Assembly (NCBI GenBank): GCA_021731495.1
Contig: JAKFXG010000008.1
Location: 1 to 42,228 of the forward strand
From: Candidatus Parcubacteria bacterium
GTDB lineage: Bacteria > Patescibacteriota > Minisyncoccia > Phycocordibacterales > Phycocordibacteraceae
DNA: 42,228 bases
Direction of reading: 5' to 3'
Below are positions 1 through 9,278 of the stretch, in pieces (the stretch's first letter is position 1; each line of letters opens with the position of its first letter). The notes beneath the pieces are model-generated. The model was not told the origin of the DNA. It did not search any database and saw only the letters and a program-made list of their open reading frames with translations. Made by a program: the position numbers and the translations under genes.

Positions 1-78
1 CCCTGGCTGACTTTTGTGTGCGTGGTAGTCTAGATGCAGATAGATGATCCCGTAGCAATTCACAAGTAAGGAGGTCCT

Positions 79-630
79 ATGGCTCGGACATCACGACGCC
101 CGGCGACACCCACTAAAGGTAAACTCATACTGCTCGTTTCGAAGCATCCGAGCGATGCCGATACCAAGGCAAAAGACGCTCTTAAGGAATTCGATTCGTC
201 CGCAAAGGTTGTCCCTGTCGTTCTATCGTCAAGCATCCGCACTCCACGGTTAGATGCGATTGAGTACAACATGAGCATCTACCGCGGACTGGATTCCATC
301 CTCGGTTTCATCAAAATGGAGAAAAACCGAGCTGCGGATGACGAGAACAGGGAGCGGGAAAAAGCACTGCGAAAGTATCTCACCATCGATCCAGTCCTTC
401 GAGTCCACAAAAGAAAGACTGCTGACGATCGGAGAGCCCTCAAGCTCGCACAGGAGGAATTCGGCGATAAATTGACCATCATCGCCTACAATTACCGTGA
501 ACTACGACTCCCTGTGCTCTATTGCGCCACGAGCGTCATGGAGGGGCTCAAGAATATAAAGGCGTTCCTGAGCTATATTCAGAAACTGCCAAAACCCGAT
601 GAGGAACCCTCTCTGCGACGCGTCGGCTGA
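79..630 (+). CDS. hypothetical protein, 183 aa
   Basis: Open frame with a TGA stop, followed by a hairpin plus T-run; no recognised family. Confidence 0.75.
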   Translation: MARTSRRPATPTKGKLILLVSKHPSDADTKAKDALKEFDSSAKVVPVVLSSSIRTPRLDAIEYNMSIYRGLDSILGFIKMEKNRAADDENREREKALRKYLTIDPVLRVHKRKTADDRRALKLAQEEFGDKLTIIAYNYRELRLPVLYCATSVMEGLKNIKAFLSYIQKLPKPDEEPSLRRVG

Positions 631-635
631 AACTC

Positions 636-662
636 AAGCTGCTACTTCGGTAGCAGCTTTTT
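636..662 (+). terminator. Rho-independent terminator
   Basis: aagctgctac-ttcg-gtagcagctttttg directly after the 79..630 CDS. Confidence 0.85.
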
Positions 663-919
663 GTTTCCCCTAAAGCAGCTGTGTATTTTGATTCTCCGGT
701 GGCGCATCTGAGAGATGGGCCACGATCCATTCGACAAGCTTCTTTTTGATGCCAGGGAACTCAAGTGAGTTCGTGAGAGACATTGTGCTCTTTAGAACCT
801 AACTCATCGCGTAGGTCGAAAGCCGCTTTGCCGTTCTCCGCGAGGAGAGAAACATCTTGAGTTAACTTGATCTTGCGAGCAAAAGATTTTATGCGCCTAG
901 ATATCTAACCCCGATGGGG

Positions 920-2332
920 TCAATAATTCGTGGTGACGTAGTACCCGGCCCTCCCTGGGCAAGGGTAATCACTTCCCTTTGATTTATGAGCGCCGATAGT
1001 AGACGATTGGGTCTTTTTTGAAATCTGCTTGCCGCAGTACGCGCAGCGATACACGTATGTTGGCCCAGATCGAACGCGGTGCCTTCGTGTTCCGAAAATG
1101 GAGCGCGGTCTGGACGAGGCGGTAGCCGGTTTATGAGGATCAAATAGATAGCGGTTTTCGGGAAATTCACCAGCCTTGCATAGTTCAATAGGATTGCGTG
1201 GAGAGAATTTTACTTCCGTGTTCTCGATGGATTGAAATCCACTCGCCACCAACGATCGAATGCCGGGAGCGCTGTTCCCGCCCGACACGTTATATACGTA
1301 AAAATATTCCTTGGCCTCCCCCGTTCTCTTTTCCATGTACTTTAGCGCATAGGGTTCTACCATCCGCTCGGCGCCGTTGTACACGATTTTCAACATAGTC
1401 TGTTCCCGTCCGGCTTTCATCATGGGAACACGCAAATCCGGACCGAAGAACGCAAAATCACGATAACCCGTATCTCCGAAGGGGCTAAAAAGGTTCTCAA
1501 GATCCGCAAGAAAAAATTCAATTGCGTCTTCAGCAGTGAAGAATATTTGCTTGGCGCAAATCAGTGTCTTATTCCAGTATTCCTTGAAATAGTCGAAAGC
1601 GGTCTTATGTAAAATCTCTTTCAAGACTCGGGGGTTGTTCCTGAATATGGTTTTCTGAATAAAGGTTCTTACAACCTCATCTTTGTTAAGTTCTCCGCCG
1701 AGGAGCCTGATTGAGTAGACGTAATCAAACAAATCAGGAGCGTGCTGCCTTTGTAAAAGACATTTGAGCTTCGTCGCTATTATCTCTTCCAGCTTCATGC
1801 ATTTGATAGGCCGCGTCACTTCGTGCGCATCTGAATATGGATGTATCAGCTGACACTCCTGCAACGGCAGGATCACTTTATCGAAGCGCGTAATGTCCAT
1901 CGATACACGAAGAACGATCTGGTTTTCCTTGCTGATAAAGAAGTCTCTGAAGTAAACACGAACTTCGTATACACGGAGCCCCGGTATCGGCGCTTCGGAA
2001 GCGCCGAATTTCTCTTCTACTTTGTTTCTCTCTTTTACGAACTGCACGCCTGCCTTATCTTGGATGAAATCGCATACAGTATTAATTTCCTCGAGCAGTT
2101 TTTCTTCCGAAATATCGTTGGGAATTCCGAAGTCCAAATCGCTTGAGTACCTTGTGTTCTCAAAATAACCTTTTCGTAGAGCGTTGCCACCTTTCAGGAA
2201 AATTTCGTCCTTCAAGCTGCTTACGGTAAAGAAACCGGCGATAACCCATCCGAAGATGTAGTCGCGCTGTACGGCGGCCTCATTAATCTCGAACTCTTTT
2301 GCCTTAGTGCTGATTTCAGCCGGATCAATCAT
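920..2332 (-). CDS. AbiEii/AbiGii-type nucleotidyltransferase with WYL-like segment and C-terminal Zn-ribbon-like tail
   Basis: GGNALRKGY...RYSSDLDF and LRVSMDITR nucleotidyltransferase motifs; IVYNGAERMVEPYALKYM...IRSLVASGFQSIENTEVKFSPR resembles a WYL domain; CAYC...H...CPGRAGYYV tail. Confidence 0.85.
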   Translation of the reverse strand: MIDPAEISTKAKEFEINEAAVQRDYIFGWVIAGFFTVSSLKDEIFLKGGNALRKGYFENTRYSSDLDFGIPNDISEEKLLEEINTVCDFIQDKAGVQFVKERNKVEEKFGASEAPIPGLRVYEVRVYFRDFFISKENQIVLRVSMDITRFDKVILPLQECQLIHPYSDAHEVTRPIKCMKLEEIIATKLKCLLQRQHAPDLFDYVYSIRLLGGELNKDEVVRTFIQKTIFRNNPRVLKEILHKTAFDYFKEYWNKTLICAKQIFFTAEDAIEFFLADLENLFSPFGDTGYRDFAFFGPDLRVPMMKAGREQTMLKIVYNGAERMVEPYALKYMEKRTGEAKEYFYVYNVSGGNSAPGIRSLVASGFQSIENTEVKFSPRNPIELCKAGEFPENRYLFDPHKPATASSRPRSIFGTRRHRVRSGPTYVYRCAYCGKQISKKTQSSTIGAHKSKGSDYPCPGRAGYYVTTNY

Positions 2333-2412
2333 GCCGTGATTATTTACTTCTTTAGAAGAAACGCAAGCATTCGGCGCTATTCGGGTGCCGAGAGCTGGCA
2401 GGAGAGCGGTCC

Positions 2413-2574
2413 TTACTCCTCTCGGCGACTTGTGGTTGATTCCGTGATGTAGTGACGTAAGGCCTCACGGATGAGCTCAGAGCGTGTCCGATGCTCCTTC
2501 TTCCGGACTTCCTCTACCTGTGCCGCCATCTCGGGCGGCAGTGATATGGTCAGTGTTGTGGTTGTGCGTGCCAT
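2413..2574 (-). CDS. Ribbon-helix-helix (CopG/Arc-like) DNA-binding protein, 53 aa
   Basis: Manual translation MARTTTTLTISLPPEMAAQVEEVRKKEHRTRSELIREALRHYITESTTSRREE*; classic RHH pattern; below the 60-aa cutoff of the supplied ORF track. Confidence 0.9.
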   Translation of the reverse strand: MARTTTTLTISLPPEMAAQVEEVRKKEHRTRSELIREALRHYITESTTSRREE

Positions 2575-2719
2575 ATTCGCAATTGTCGCTTTCGCGAGTC
2601 ATCTAGTACTAGTGGTGGAGATGCACTCGCAACGTGCAAATTTGGCTTTCAGACCTTTCAGACTCTACCTACGCCGTTTTTTGAATCGGTCACACCAGGT
2701 GTGACTAAGTGTTACTCAG

Positions 2720-2790
2720 CTGCCGGCCAGGGACTCGAACCCCAATACCATCCTCCAGAGGGATGTGTCCTACCTTTAGACGAGCCGGCA
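2720..2790 (-). tRNA. tRNA-Gln(CTG)
   Basis: TGCCGGC/GCCGGCA acceptor, anticodon loop CTCTGGA, T-loop TTCGAGT, G73 discriminator. Confidence 0.93.
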
Positions 2791-2880
2791 ATAGCATGAC
2801 ACCAAAGTGTCATGCTCCCTAGACGATACGTTAAAGAGTCGCTTTATTCAATATCGTTTTGGAAATGCTAAACTCGTGCA

Positions 2881-3276
2881 ATGGACTCGTACTCTTTGTA
2901 TCAAAGTCTTATCCAACCCGCATGGGCGCCACCAGCGTGGCTCTTTGGGCCAGTATGGACGGTGCTTTATATCATCATCGCGATATCCTTTGGCGCAGTC
3001 TTTTATCGTGCATTTACCGCAGGGCTGCCGTGGATGGTTGTTGCGCCCTTCGTCCTCAACCTGATTTTCAATTTCTCCTTCACCTGGCTTCAATTTGGAT
3101 TAAAGAACAATACGCTCGCCGCAATTGATATCCTCCTCGTTCTCGCAACACTCATTTGGGCGCTGGTCGCCATCTATCCGTACATAAAATGGGTCGCTCT
3201 GACCAACATCCCCTATCTCCTATGGGTCTCCTTCGCGACCGTCCTTCAGCTGACCATCACCTATTTGAATAAATAG
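2881..3276 (+). CDS. TspO/MBR-family membrane protein
   Basis: PAWAPPAWLFGPVWTVLY...NFSFTWLQFGLKN...PYLLWVSFATVLQ motifs. Confidence 0.92.
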   Translation: MDSYSLYQSLIQPAWAPPAWLFGPVWTVLYIIIAISFGAVFYRAFTAGLPWMVVAPFVLNLIFNFSFTWLQFGLKNNTLAAIDILLVLATLIWALVAIYPYIKWVALTNIPYLLWVSFATVLQLTITYLNK

Positions 3277-3335
3277 CCCACCTCTGCGGTTTATCCTTCT
3301 ACGGGCGAGCCGACTTTGTTATACTGCAGAATCAA

Positions 3336-4094
3336 ATGGAAAACGCTCTTGTCATAACCGACCTTAAGAAACGCTATGCGGGCGGTACCGAAGCATTGAA
3401 GGGTGTATCTCTCACCGTGCCTGCGGGCGAACTCTTCGCGCTCCTTGGTCCGAACGGTGCTGGTAAAACGACCATCATCGGCATCATCACCGGACTTGTC
3501 GCCAAGACAGAAGGGCGCGTCGAAGTATTCGGCATCGACGTCGAGAAGGAGCCGGAGCGCGCACGAACGATGATCGGGCTTTGCGGGCAGGAAATTAATT
3601 TCGACCCGTGGATGAAACCGCTCGACATCCTCGTAAACCAGGCGGGCTATTACGGTATCCCCCGCTCTGCCGCCATCCCACGCGCGGAGAAGCTTCTCGA
3701 AGACCTCGGGCTCGCAGACAAGCGGGACCAGATCGGATTTCGTCTTTCGGGCGGAATGAAACGCCGCCTTATGATTGCACGCGCGCTCATTCACCAGCCG
3801 AAATTCCTGATACTCGACGAACCGACTGCTGGGGTCGACGTCGAACTGCGCCGGAGCATGTGGGACTACCTCACGGCCCTTACGAAAGAAGGCATTACGA
3901 TACTCCTCACCACCCACTACTTGGAGGAGGCAGAGCGGCTCGCCAAACATGTCGCCATCATCAATAAAGGCGAGATCGTCGCGAAGGGCACGATGGAGGA
4001 GATCCTCGCACTCCATGATGGAAGTTCTCCGAAAGACGGCTATGGCGGCGGCAAACTTGAAGAGGTATTCGTAAAGCTCACGAGCAATTCCTAA
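3336..4094 (+). CDS. ABC-2 type transporter ATP-binding protein
   Basis: Walker A GPNGAGKTT, signature LSGGMKRR, Walker B LILDEPT. Confidence 0.95.
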   Translation: MENALVITDLKKRYAGGTEALKGVSLTVPAGELFALLGPNGAGKTTIIGIITGLVAKTEGRVEVFGIDVEKEPERARTMIGLCGQEINFDPWMKPLDILVNQAGYYGIPRSAAIPRAEKLLEDLGLADKRDQIGFRLSGGMKRRLMIARALIHQPKFLILDEPTAGVDVELRRSMWDYLTALTKEGITILLTTHYLEEAERLAKHVAIINKGEIVAKGTMEEILALHDGSSPKDGYGGGKLEEVFVKLTSNS

Positions 4095-4095
4095 C

Positions 4096-4872
4096 ATGCC
4101 CATTGAAAAACAACTCGTTTCTTTTTACACCATCTTACGCAAGGGCATTGTGCGCATCATGCGCATCTGGCCGCAGACACTTCTGCCCTCAGTCGTCACG
4201 TCCATACTCTACTTCGCCGTCTTCGGCAGTATCCTCGGCTCACGGATCGGCGAACTGAATGGCGTCCCGTACATTCTCTTTGTCGTGCCCGGCCTTGTCA
4301 TGCTTGCCGTCATTACAAACTCGTACATGGACGTGGCGACGACGTTTTTCGTCTCTAAATTCTTCTCGCGCAATATCGACGAGATCCTCGTCTCCCCTAC
4401 TCCGCCGAGCGTTATCATCGCGGGGTTCATCGCGAGCGGAGTCGTGCGCGGCATGCTGGTAGGAACCATGGTGCTCATCGTCTCTTTTTTCTTTGCCCTT
4501 CCCTCAGTCGCCCACCCGTTCGTCGTTCTCCTCTTCCTCTTTCTCTCAAGCCTCGTCTTCGCGCTTGGCGGTCTCGTGAATGGTATTTATGCGAAAAGTT
4601 TCGATGGCGTCTCCATCGTCCCGACGTTCGTCCTCACGCCGCTCGTCTACCTCGGCGGCGTATTTTACTCCATCCACTCGCTCCCACCCGTGTGGCAGAC
4701 CGTGTCGCTTTTCAATCCTATTTTCTATCTCATCAACGGCTTCCGCTACGGCTTCCTCGGTACGAGCGACGTCTCACTTCTCACATGCGTACTGGTACTC
4801 CTTGTTCTCATGCTTGTTCTCCTCGGTATCAATGTCTACTTCATTAAAAAAGGTCTCGGTCTGAAGCAATAA
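4096..4872 (+). CDS. ABC-2 type transporter permease
   Basis: Multi-TM protein immediately after the ATPase gene; YLGGVFYSIHSLPPVWQ...NPIFYLINGFRYGFLG motif. Confidence 0.93.
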   Translation: MPIEKQLVSFYTILRKGIVRIMRIWPQTLLPSVVTSILYFAVFGSILGSRIGELNGVPYILFVVPGLVMLAVITNSYMDVATTFFVSKFFSRNIDEILVSPTPPSVIIAGFIASGVVRGMLVGTMVLIVSFFFALPSVAHPFVVLLFLFLSSLVFALGGLVNGIYAKSFDGVSIVPTFVLTPLVYLGGVFYSIHSLPPVWQTVSLFNPIFYLINGFRYGFLGTSDVSLLTCVLVLLVLMLVLLGINVYFIKKGLGLKQ

Positions 4873-4902
4873 AAAATTAGGACATCGGATGTCCTAATTT
4901 TC
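4873..4902. terminator. Bidirectional terminator between convergent genes
   Basis: aaaattaggacat-cgg-atgtcctaatttt. Confidence 0.85.
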
Positions 4903-6613
4903 ATTTCTTTCTCTTTTGCGCGATTGCCGCGCGGAGGAATTCGGTGAACAATGGGTGCGGAGCGAGCGGGCGAGCTTGCAACTCGGGATGGAACTGTGTG
5001 CCGAGCATAAATGGATGCACCGAGCGCGGAAGCTCGGCTATCTCCATCAAGACACCGTCTGGGGACGTACCCGAGAAAACGAGGCCGGCGGCCTCGAGCG
5101 GCTTCACATATTTTGAATTGATCTCATAGCGGTGGCGGTGACGCTCGTCGACCAATTCCTTTTTATACGCGGCGCGCGCCATCGTGCCCTTCTTCAGGTA
5201 CGCCGGATAGGAGCCGAGACGCATCGTGCCGCCGTATTTATTGTCGGCGAGATGCTTCTTCTGCTCGAGCATGACGTCGACCACAGGGTCTTGTGAATTC
5301 TTCTGGATCTCGGTCGTATGCGCATTCTTGAGCTTCAAGACGTTGCGCGCGTACTCAATGACCATGAGCTGCATACCGTAACAGAGGCCGAAGTATGGAA
5401 TTTTCTTTTCTCGCGCGAACTGTATCGCCTTGATCTTCCCTTCGATACCGCTCTCACCGAAACCACCCGGAACAATGATGCCATTAAATTTCCCAAGCAC
5501 GGCAGTAGCCTTCGTGCCTCCCCTAGACCGGCCGATGCGGCCGGTTGGGCGAACATCGCGGAGCGATGTTGTAGCCTTCTCGAGGTCTTTTGAATTCACC
5601 CAGGTGATCTTTGCGTGTCGACCGAGCTTTGCTGCAGAGAACTTGATAGCTTCGATAACTGAAAGGTAGGCGTCGGAGAGCACGAAGTCGCCCGTATCAA
5701 AATATTTCCCGACGATGGCGATGCTGATTTCCGGAGCTTTCTTGTTCGTCGCCGCTTTTACGAACCGACTCCACTCGGCAAGCGATGCCTTACGCTTCTC
5801 CGGCAACTTGAGCGCATCGAGCAGCATATCGCCCAGCTTATCCTTTTCAAAATTGAGCGGCGCTTCGTAGATGCTGCTGATATCGGGCGCAGAGATGACA
5901 TGCTCTTTGCGGACATTGCACCAAATCGCTAACTTTTCTTTTCGCTTTTCATCGAGTGTGTGCGTCGAACGCGCGATAAGGAAATCCGGCTGCACGCCGT
6001 TGCTGTTCAGCTCCCGCACGGCGCTCTGAGTCGGCTTGGTTTTCATCTCGCCGATAGTGCCGGGCACGGGCAAGTACGAGACCATCACGAAAAGAACGTC
6101 GTCAGGGTGCTTGATCTTCATGATGCGCGCCGCTTCGATAAAGAGCGCGTTCTGAAAGTCGCCCACGGTGCCACCGATCTCAATGACCGAAATGCGGCTT
6201 CCGTTGTAGGAAGCCGCGGCCTCCATGCGCTCGATGATCTCGTCGCGCACATGCGGTATCGCCTCAACGAACTTACCGTGATATCCGAGGGCCCGCTCAC
6301 GATTGATCACCGACTGGTACACCATGCCGCTCGTCATATAATCCTCTGCGGTGAGGTCGCGGCCGAGGAAACGCTCGTAGTTCCCCATGTCCTGATCGGT
6401 CTCGAGTCCGCTCCGCAGCACAAACACTTCGCCGTGCTCAGTCGGATTCATCGTTCCCGCGTCAACATTTAAGTACGGATCTATCTTCACTAGATTCACT
6501 GGATACCCTTTCTGCTGGAGCAAAAGGCCGATGGAACTGGTGACGACGCCCTTGCCGACGCCGCTCATGACACCGCCGAGGACGAATATGTACTTGTGAC
6601 CTTCTTTTGCCAT
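4901..6613 (-). CDS. pyrG: CTP synthase
   Basis: KYIFVLGGVMSGVGKGVVTSSIG N-terminus; glutaminase PGGFGESGIEGK...FGLCYGMQ; contains a 22-aa in-frame insertion. Confidence 0.97.
   Translation of the reverse strand: MAKEGHKYIFVLGGVMSGVGKGVVTSSIGLLLQQKGYPVNLVKIDPYLNVDAGTMNPTEHGEVFVLRSGLETDQDMGNYERFLGRDLTAEDYMTSGMVYQSVINRERALGYHGKFVEAIPHVRDEIIERMEAAASYNGSRISVIEIGGTVGDFQNALFIEAARIMKIKHPDDVLFVMVSYLPVPGTIGEMKTKPTQSAVRELNSNGVQPDFLIARSTHTLDEKRKEKLAIWCNVRKEHVISAPDISSIYEAPLNFEKDKLGDMLLDALKLPEKRKASLAEWSRFVKAATNKKAPEISIAIVGKYFDTGDFVLSDAYLSVIEAIKFSAAKLGRHAKITWVNSKDLEKATTSLRDVRPTGRIGRSRGGTKATAVLGKFNGIIVPGGFGESGIEGKIKAIQFAREKKIPYFGLCYGMQLMVIEYARNVLKLKNAHTTEIQKNSQDPVVDVMLEQKKHLADNKYGGTMRLGSYPAYLKKGTMARAAYKKELVDERHRHRYEINSKYVKPLEAAGLVFSGTSPDGVLMEIAELPRSVHPFMLGTQFHPELQARPLAPHPLFTEFLRAAIAQKRKK
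5505..5579. repeat. In-frame palindromic insertion within pyrG with 9-bp flanking direct repeats
   Basis: gtagccttc at 5505-5513 and 5571-5579 (66-nt period) enclosing hairpins accggccgatgcggccggt and aacatcgcggagcgatgtt. Confidence 0.8.
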
Positions 6614-6619
6614 ACGAAG

Positions 6620-7546
6620 CTAGCCTTTCAGATACTTACGAATAGCGAGCACGGACGCGACTGAACCCAGCGCGACGCCCGAGAGCAAAAGTATGGAAAA
6701 GACGAGGACGAAATGGCCGGCATAATAACTTGCCAGATTGAAACCGTCGAACCATCCTGCAGTCTTTACCCCCGCATACCAGGTCGCTGGCCACATGAGA
6801 ACCAGGACGACGCTCGCGGCAATGACGCCCGTGATGATACCCGTCACGATGAACGGCCCTTGAATATAAAAGTTGCTTGCGCCGACGAGCCGCATGACCG
6901 CTATTTCTTCCTTAGCGGTATAAATGGCGAGACGGACGGTTGCGAACGCAATGAGTACCGATGCAATGGCAAAGAGGATGATAATCGCAAAACCGATCTT
7001 GCGGGTCACCTGTATCGCGAGCGAGAGGCGGTCGATAGCTTCTTTGTTCTGCGCATAGTTGATGCGGTCGACTATGGAGGTGCCGCCGGCTGAAAGTACG
7101 GGCGAGGCTTCGAGGAATTTCACGATGCTCTCATATTCGGAAGGATTCTTCGCGCGCACCTCAAGCGAAGCATCAAGCGGATTGCCGCCAAGCTCATTCA
7201 GCGCCTGGAGCGTGAGCTGATCGGTCGCATGCCGTTCGCGAAAGGCTATGAGCGCTTCTTCGGCAGAAGTATAGGTAACGCTTGCTACCTGCGGCAGCTT
7301 CTTGAGCTGATCTTGTACCGCGAGGATGTCCGCTTCGCTCGCCGTGGTGACGAAATACACGGACACGTCGACTTTTTCACTGACCGTATCCAGAGTGAAG
7401 GAGAGGAGCGCAGAGAGGAAGATCAGGGAGGCAATAATCGCAAGTGTCACCGTCATAATAAGGACTGTCGCCGCTGAGACCGCGCCGCCGCGGGCAAAGT
7501 TTTTGCCGCCCGTAACCAACATTCTCTTAAAAAGCATCCAGTTCAT
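6620..7546 (-). CDS. ftsX: Cell division protein FtsX
   Basis: FtsX/permease-like fold with 4 TM segments, KEEIAVMRLVGASNFYIQGPF motif, next to ftsE. Confidence 0.94.
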   Translation of the reverse strand: MNWMLFKRMLVTGGKNFARGGAVSAATVLIMTVTLAIIASLIFLSALLSFTLDTVSEKVDVSVYFVTTASEADILAVQDQLKKLPQVASVTYTSAEEALIAFRERHATDQLTLQALNELGGNPLDASLEVRAKNPSEYESIVKFLEASPVLSAGGTSIVDRINYAQNKEAIDRLSLAIQVTRKIGFAIIILFAIASVLIAFATVRLAIYTAKEEIAVMRLVGASNFYIQGPFIVTGIITGVIAASVVLVLMWPATWYAGVKTAGWFDGFNLASYYAGHFVLVFSILLLSGVALGSVASVLAIRKYLKG

Positions 7547-7569
7547 ACTCTTATTGTATCAGGCCGTGC

Positions 7570-7610
7570 GCCGGAATTTCTCGGCAGGAAAATCCCCGAG
7601 AAATTCCGGC
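7570..7610. other. 15-bp perfect stem-loop in the ftsE-ftsX gap
   Basis: gccggaatttctcgg-caggaaaatcc-ccgagaaattccggc. Confidence 0.85.
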
Positions 7611-7645
7611 ATCTAACGAACACATAGTCGCTACGCTCGTTGTGT

Positions 7646-8323
7646 TCATAAGATATACTTTCCGCCCGTGTCGTCGCGAACCATCTTTCCGCGGTCGATG
7701 GTAATCACGCGCCCGCCGATGGCGTCGACCACGCCCTTGTTGTGCGTCGTGATGATGACCGTCGTACCAAGTTCGTTTATTTTCTTGAGTATCTCCACAA
7801 CCTCGTAGGTGTTGATGGGGTCCAGGTTGCCGGTCGGCTCATCGGCGACGATAAGATCCGGTTGGTTGATGATGGCGCGACCGATAGCGATACGCTGTTT
7901 CTCGCCGCCGGAGAGCTGATCGGGGAAGTGAAATGCCTTATCGGCGAGATTCACCAATTCCAAAATGTATGGGACGTCGCTTGCAATCTCGTCGTCGGTG
8001 CGGCCCGCGGCCTCCATCGCAAATGCGATGTTTTCATAGGCGGTTTTGTTCGGAATGAGACGGAAGTCCTGAAACACCATGCCGATTTTGCGGCGATAAA
8101 AATGCAGGGCCGAGCTCGGCAGGTCATTGATATCGATCGACTCAAAAAAAACAGACCCGACGGTCGGCCTCTCTTCAGCGAGAAGGAGTTTCAGGAGCGT
8201 CGTCTTCCCTGCCCCCGAGTGACCGACAACGGAGACAAATTCTTTCGGGGCGACGGAGAGGGTCACATCCTCGAGCGCCACCATATCTCCGTATCGTTTC
8301 GTCACCTTGTCGAAATAAATCAT
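7646..8323 (-). CDS. ftsE: Cell division ATP-binding protein FtsE
   Basis: [50 protein letters not shown]; upstream of ftsX. Confidence 0.95.
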   Translation of the reverse strand: MIYFDKVTKRYGDMVALEDVTLSVAPKEFVSVVGHSGAGKTTLLKLLLAEERPTVGSVFFESIDINDLPSSALHFYRRKIGMVFQDFRLIPNKTAYENIAFAMEAAGRTDDEIASDVPYILELVNLADKAFHFPDQLSGGEKQRIAIGRAIINQPDLIVADEPTGNLDPINTYEVVEILKKINELGTTVIITTHNKGVVDAIGGRVITIDRGKMVRDDTGGKYIL

Positions 8324-8381
8324 GATTCGTTTCCTATTATACCTCACTTACTTCCGTTCCGTCTATAAAAGCCGCGCACCC

Positions 8382-9278
8382 CTACGGGTTGCTTCGTCCC
8401 TTCGAACGTTCGGATGCCTCAGATGCGGCATCTATAAAATCATCCAGGTTACCTTCAAGGACCTTCTCCGGATTCGAAGATTCGTGATTAGTCCGATGGT
8501 CTTTCACCATTTTGTACGGGTGCAAGACATACGAACGGATCTGACTGCCCCACTCGTTTGCGGTCGTTGCCGCTATCGAGCGACCCTTCGCGACGACCTC
8601 GCGATCAGCCTCTTCCTTGGCAAAGATTTTCGCCTTCAGAAGCTCGAGACCCTTCTCGCGGTTCGCGAGCTGGCTCCGCTCGCTTGAAATGTGTACTGAA
8701 AGATTGGTCGGTTTGTGGAGAATGCGCACGGCCGTCTCGCGCTTATTCACATTTTGTCCGCCCGCGCCGCCCGAACGCGCGAATTGTATCTCGAGGTCGT
8801 CCGGCTTGAGCTCTACCTTGTCAGTCGGGACCAGAGTCGGCAGTACTTCGACGAGTGCAAAGGAAGTCTGGCGCTTCGCATTCGCATTAAAGGGTGATTG
8901 GCGCACGAGGCGATGCACACCCGCCTCGTGCCGAAGGCGGCCATACACGCCCGAACCTGTGATCTCAAGCATCACGTTACGATACCCGCCATGGTCGTTC
9001 TCGTTCGCATGGAGCTCGCGCACGCGCCAACCATGCTTCGCCGCATACCCCTCATACATGCGGTGAAGTATGCGCGCGAAGTCCTCGGCGTCGTCGCCGC
9101 CGGCACCCGCGAGAATGGCAAGCGTCGCATTGCCGGAATCGTGCGGATCGCCGCCTCCCCCTTCTTTCAGCATTTGATACTCCTGTACGAGCATTTGTGC
9201 CTGCTGTTTATCCAGCCAAAAATCAGGTGATGCCATCATCGCTTCGAGTTCTTGGAGACGCTGTTCCGGTTCGCTCAT
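8382..9278 (-). CDS. prfB: Peptide chain release factor 2 (compact N-terminal domain)
   Basis: SPF codon-recognition motif (VHRLVRQSPFNANAKRQTSF), GAGGQNVNKRETAVRI, WGSQIRSYVLHPYKMVKDHRT. Confidence 0.95.
   Translation of the reverse strand: MSEPEQRLQELEAMMASPDFWLDKQQAQMLVQEYQMLKEGGGGDPHDSGNATLAILAGAGGDDAEDFARILHRMYEGYAAKHGWRVRELHANENDHGGYRNVMLEITGSGVYGRLRHEAGVHRLVRQSPFNANAKRQTSFALVEVLPTLVPTDKVELKPDDLEIQFARSGGAGGQNVNKRETAVRILHKPTNLSVHISSERSQLANREKGLELLKAKIFAKEEADREVVAKGRSIAATTANEWGSQIRSYVLHPYKMVKDHRTNHESSNPEKVLEGNLDDFIDAASEASERSKGRSNP

Noticed and set aside
3291-4103. 270-aa minus-strand ORF
   Set aside because: Antisense to the ABC ATPase gene, which has all canonical motifs.
8382-9278. 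Programmed +1 frameshift in prfB or UGA recoding (code 25)
   Set aside because: The RF2 frame is continuous without an early in-frame UGA slippery site, and UGA is used as a stop by several genes here.
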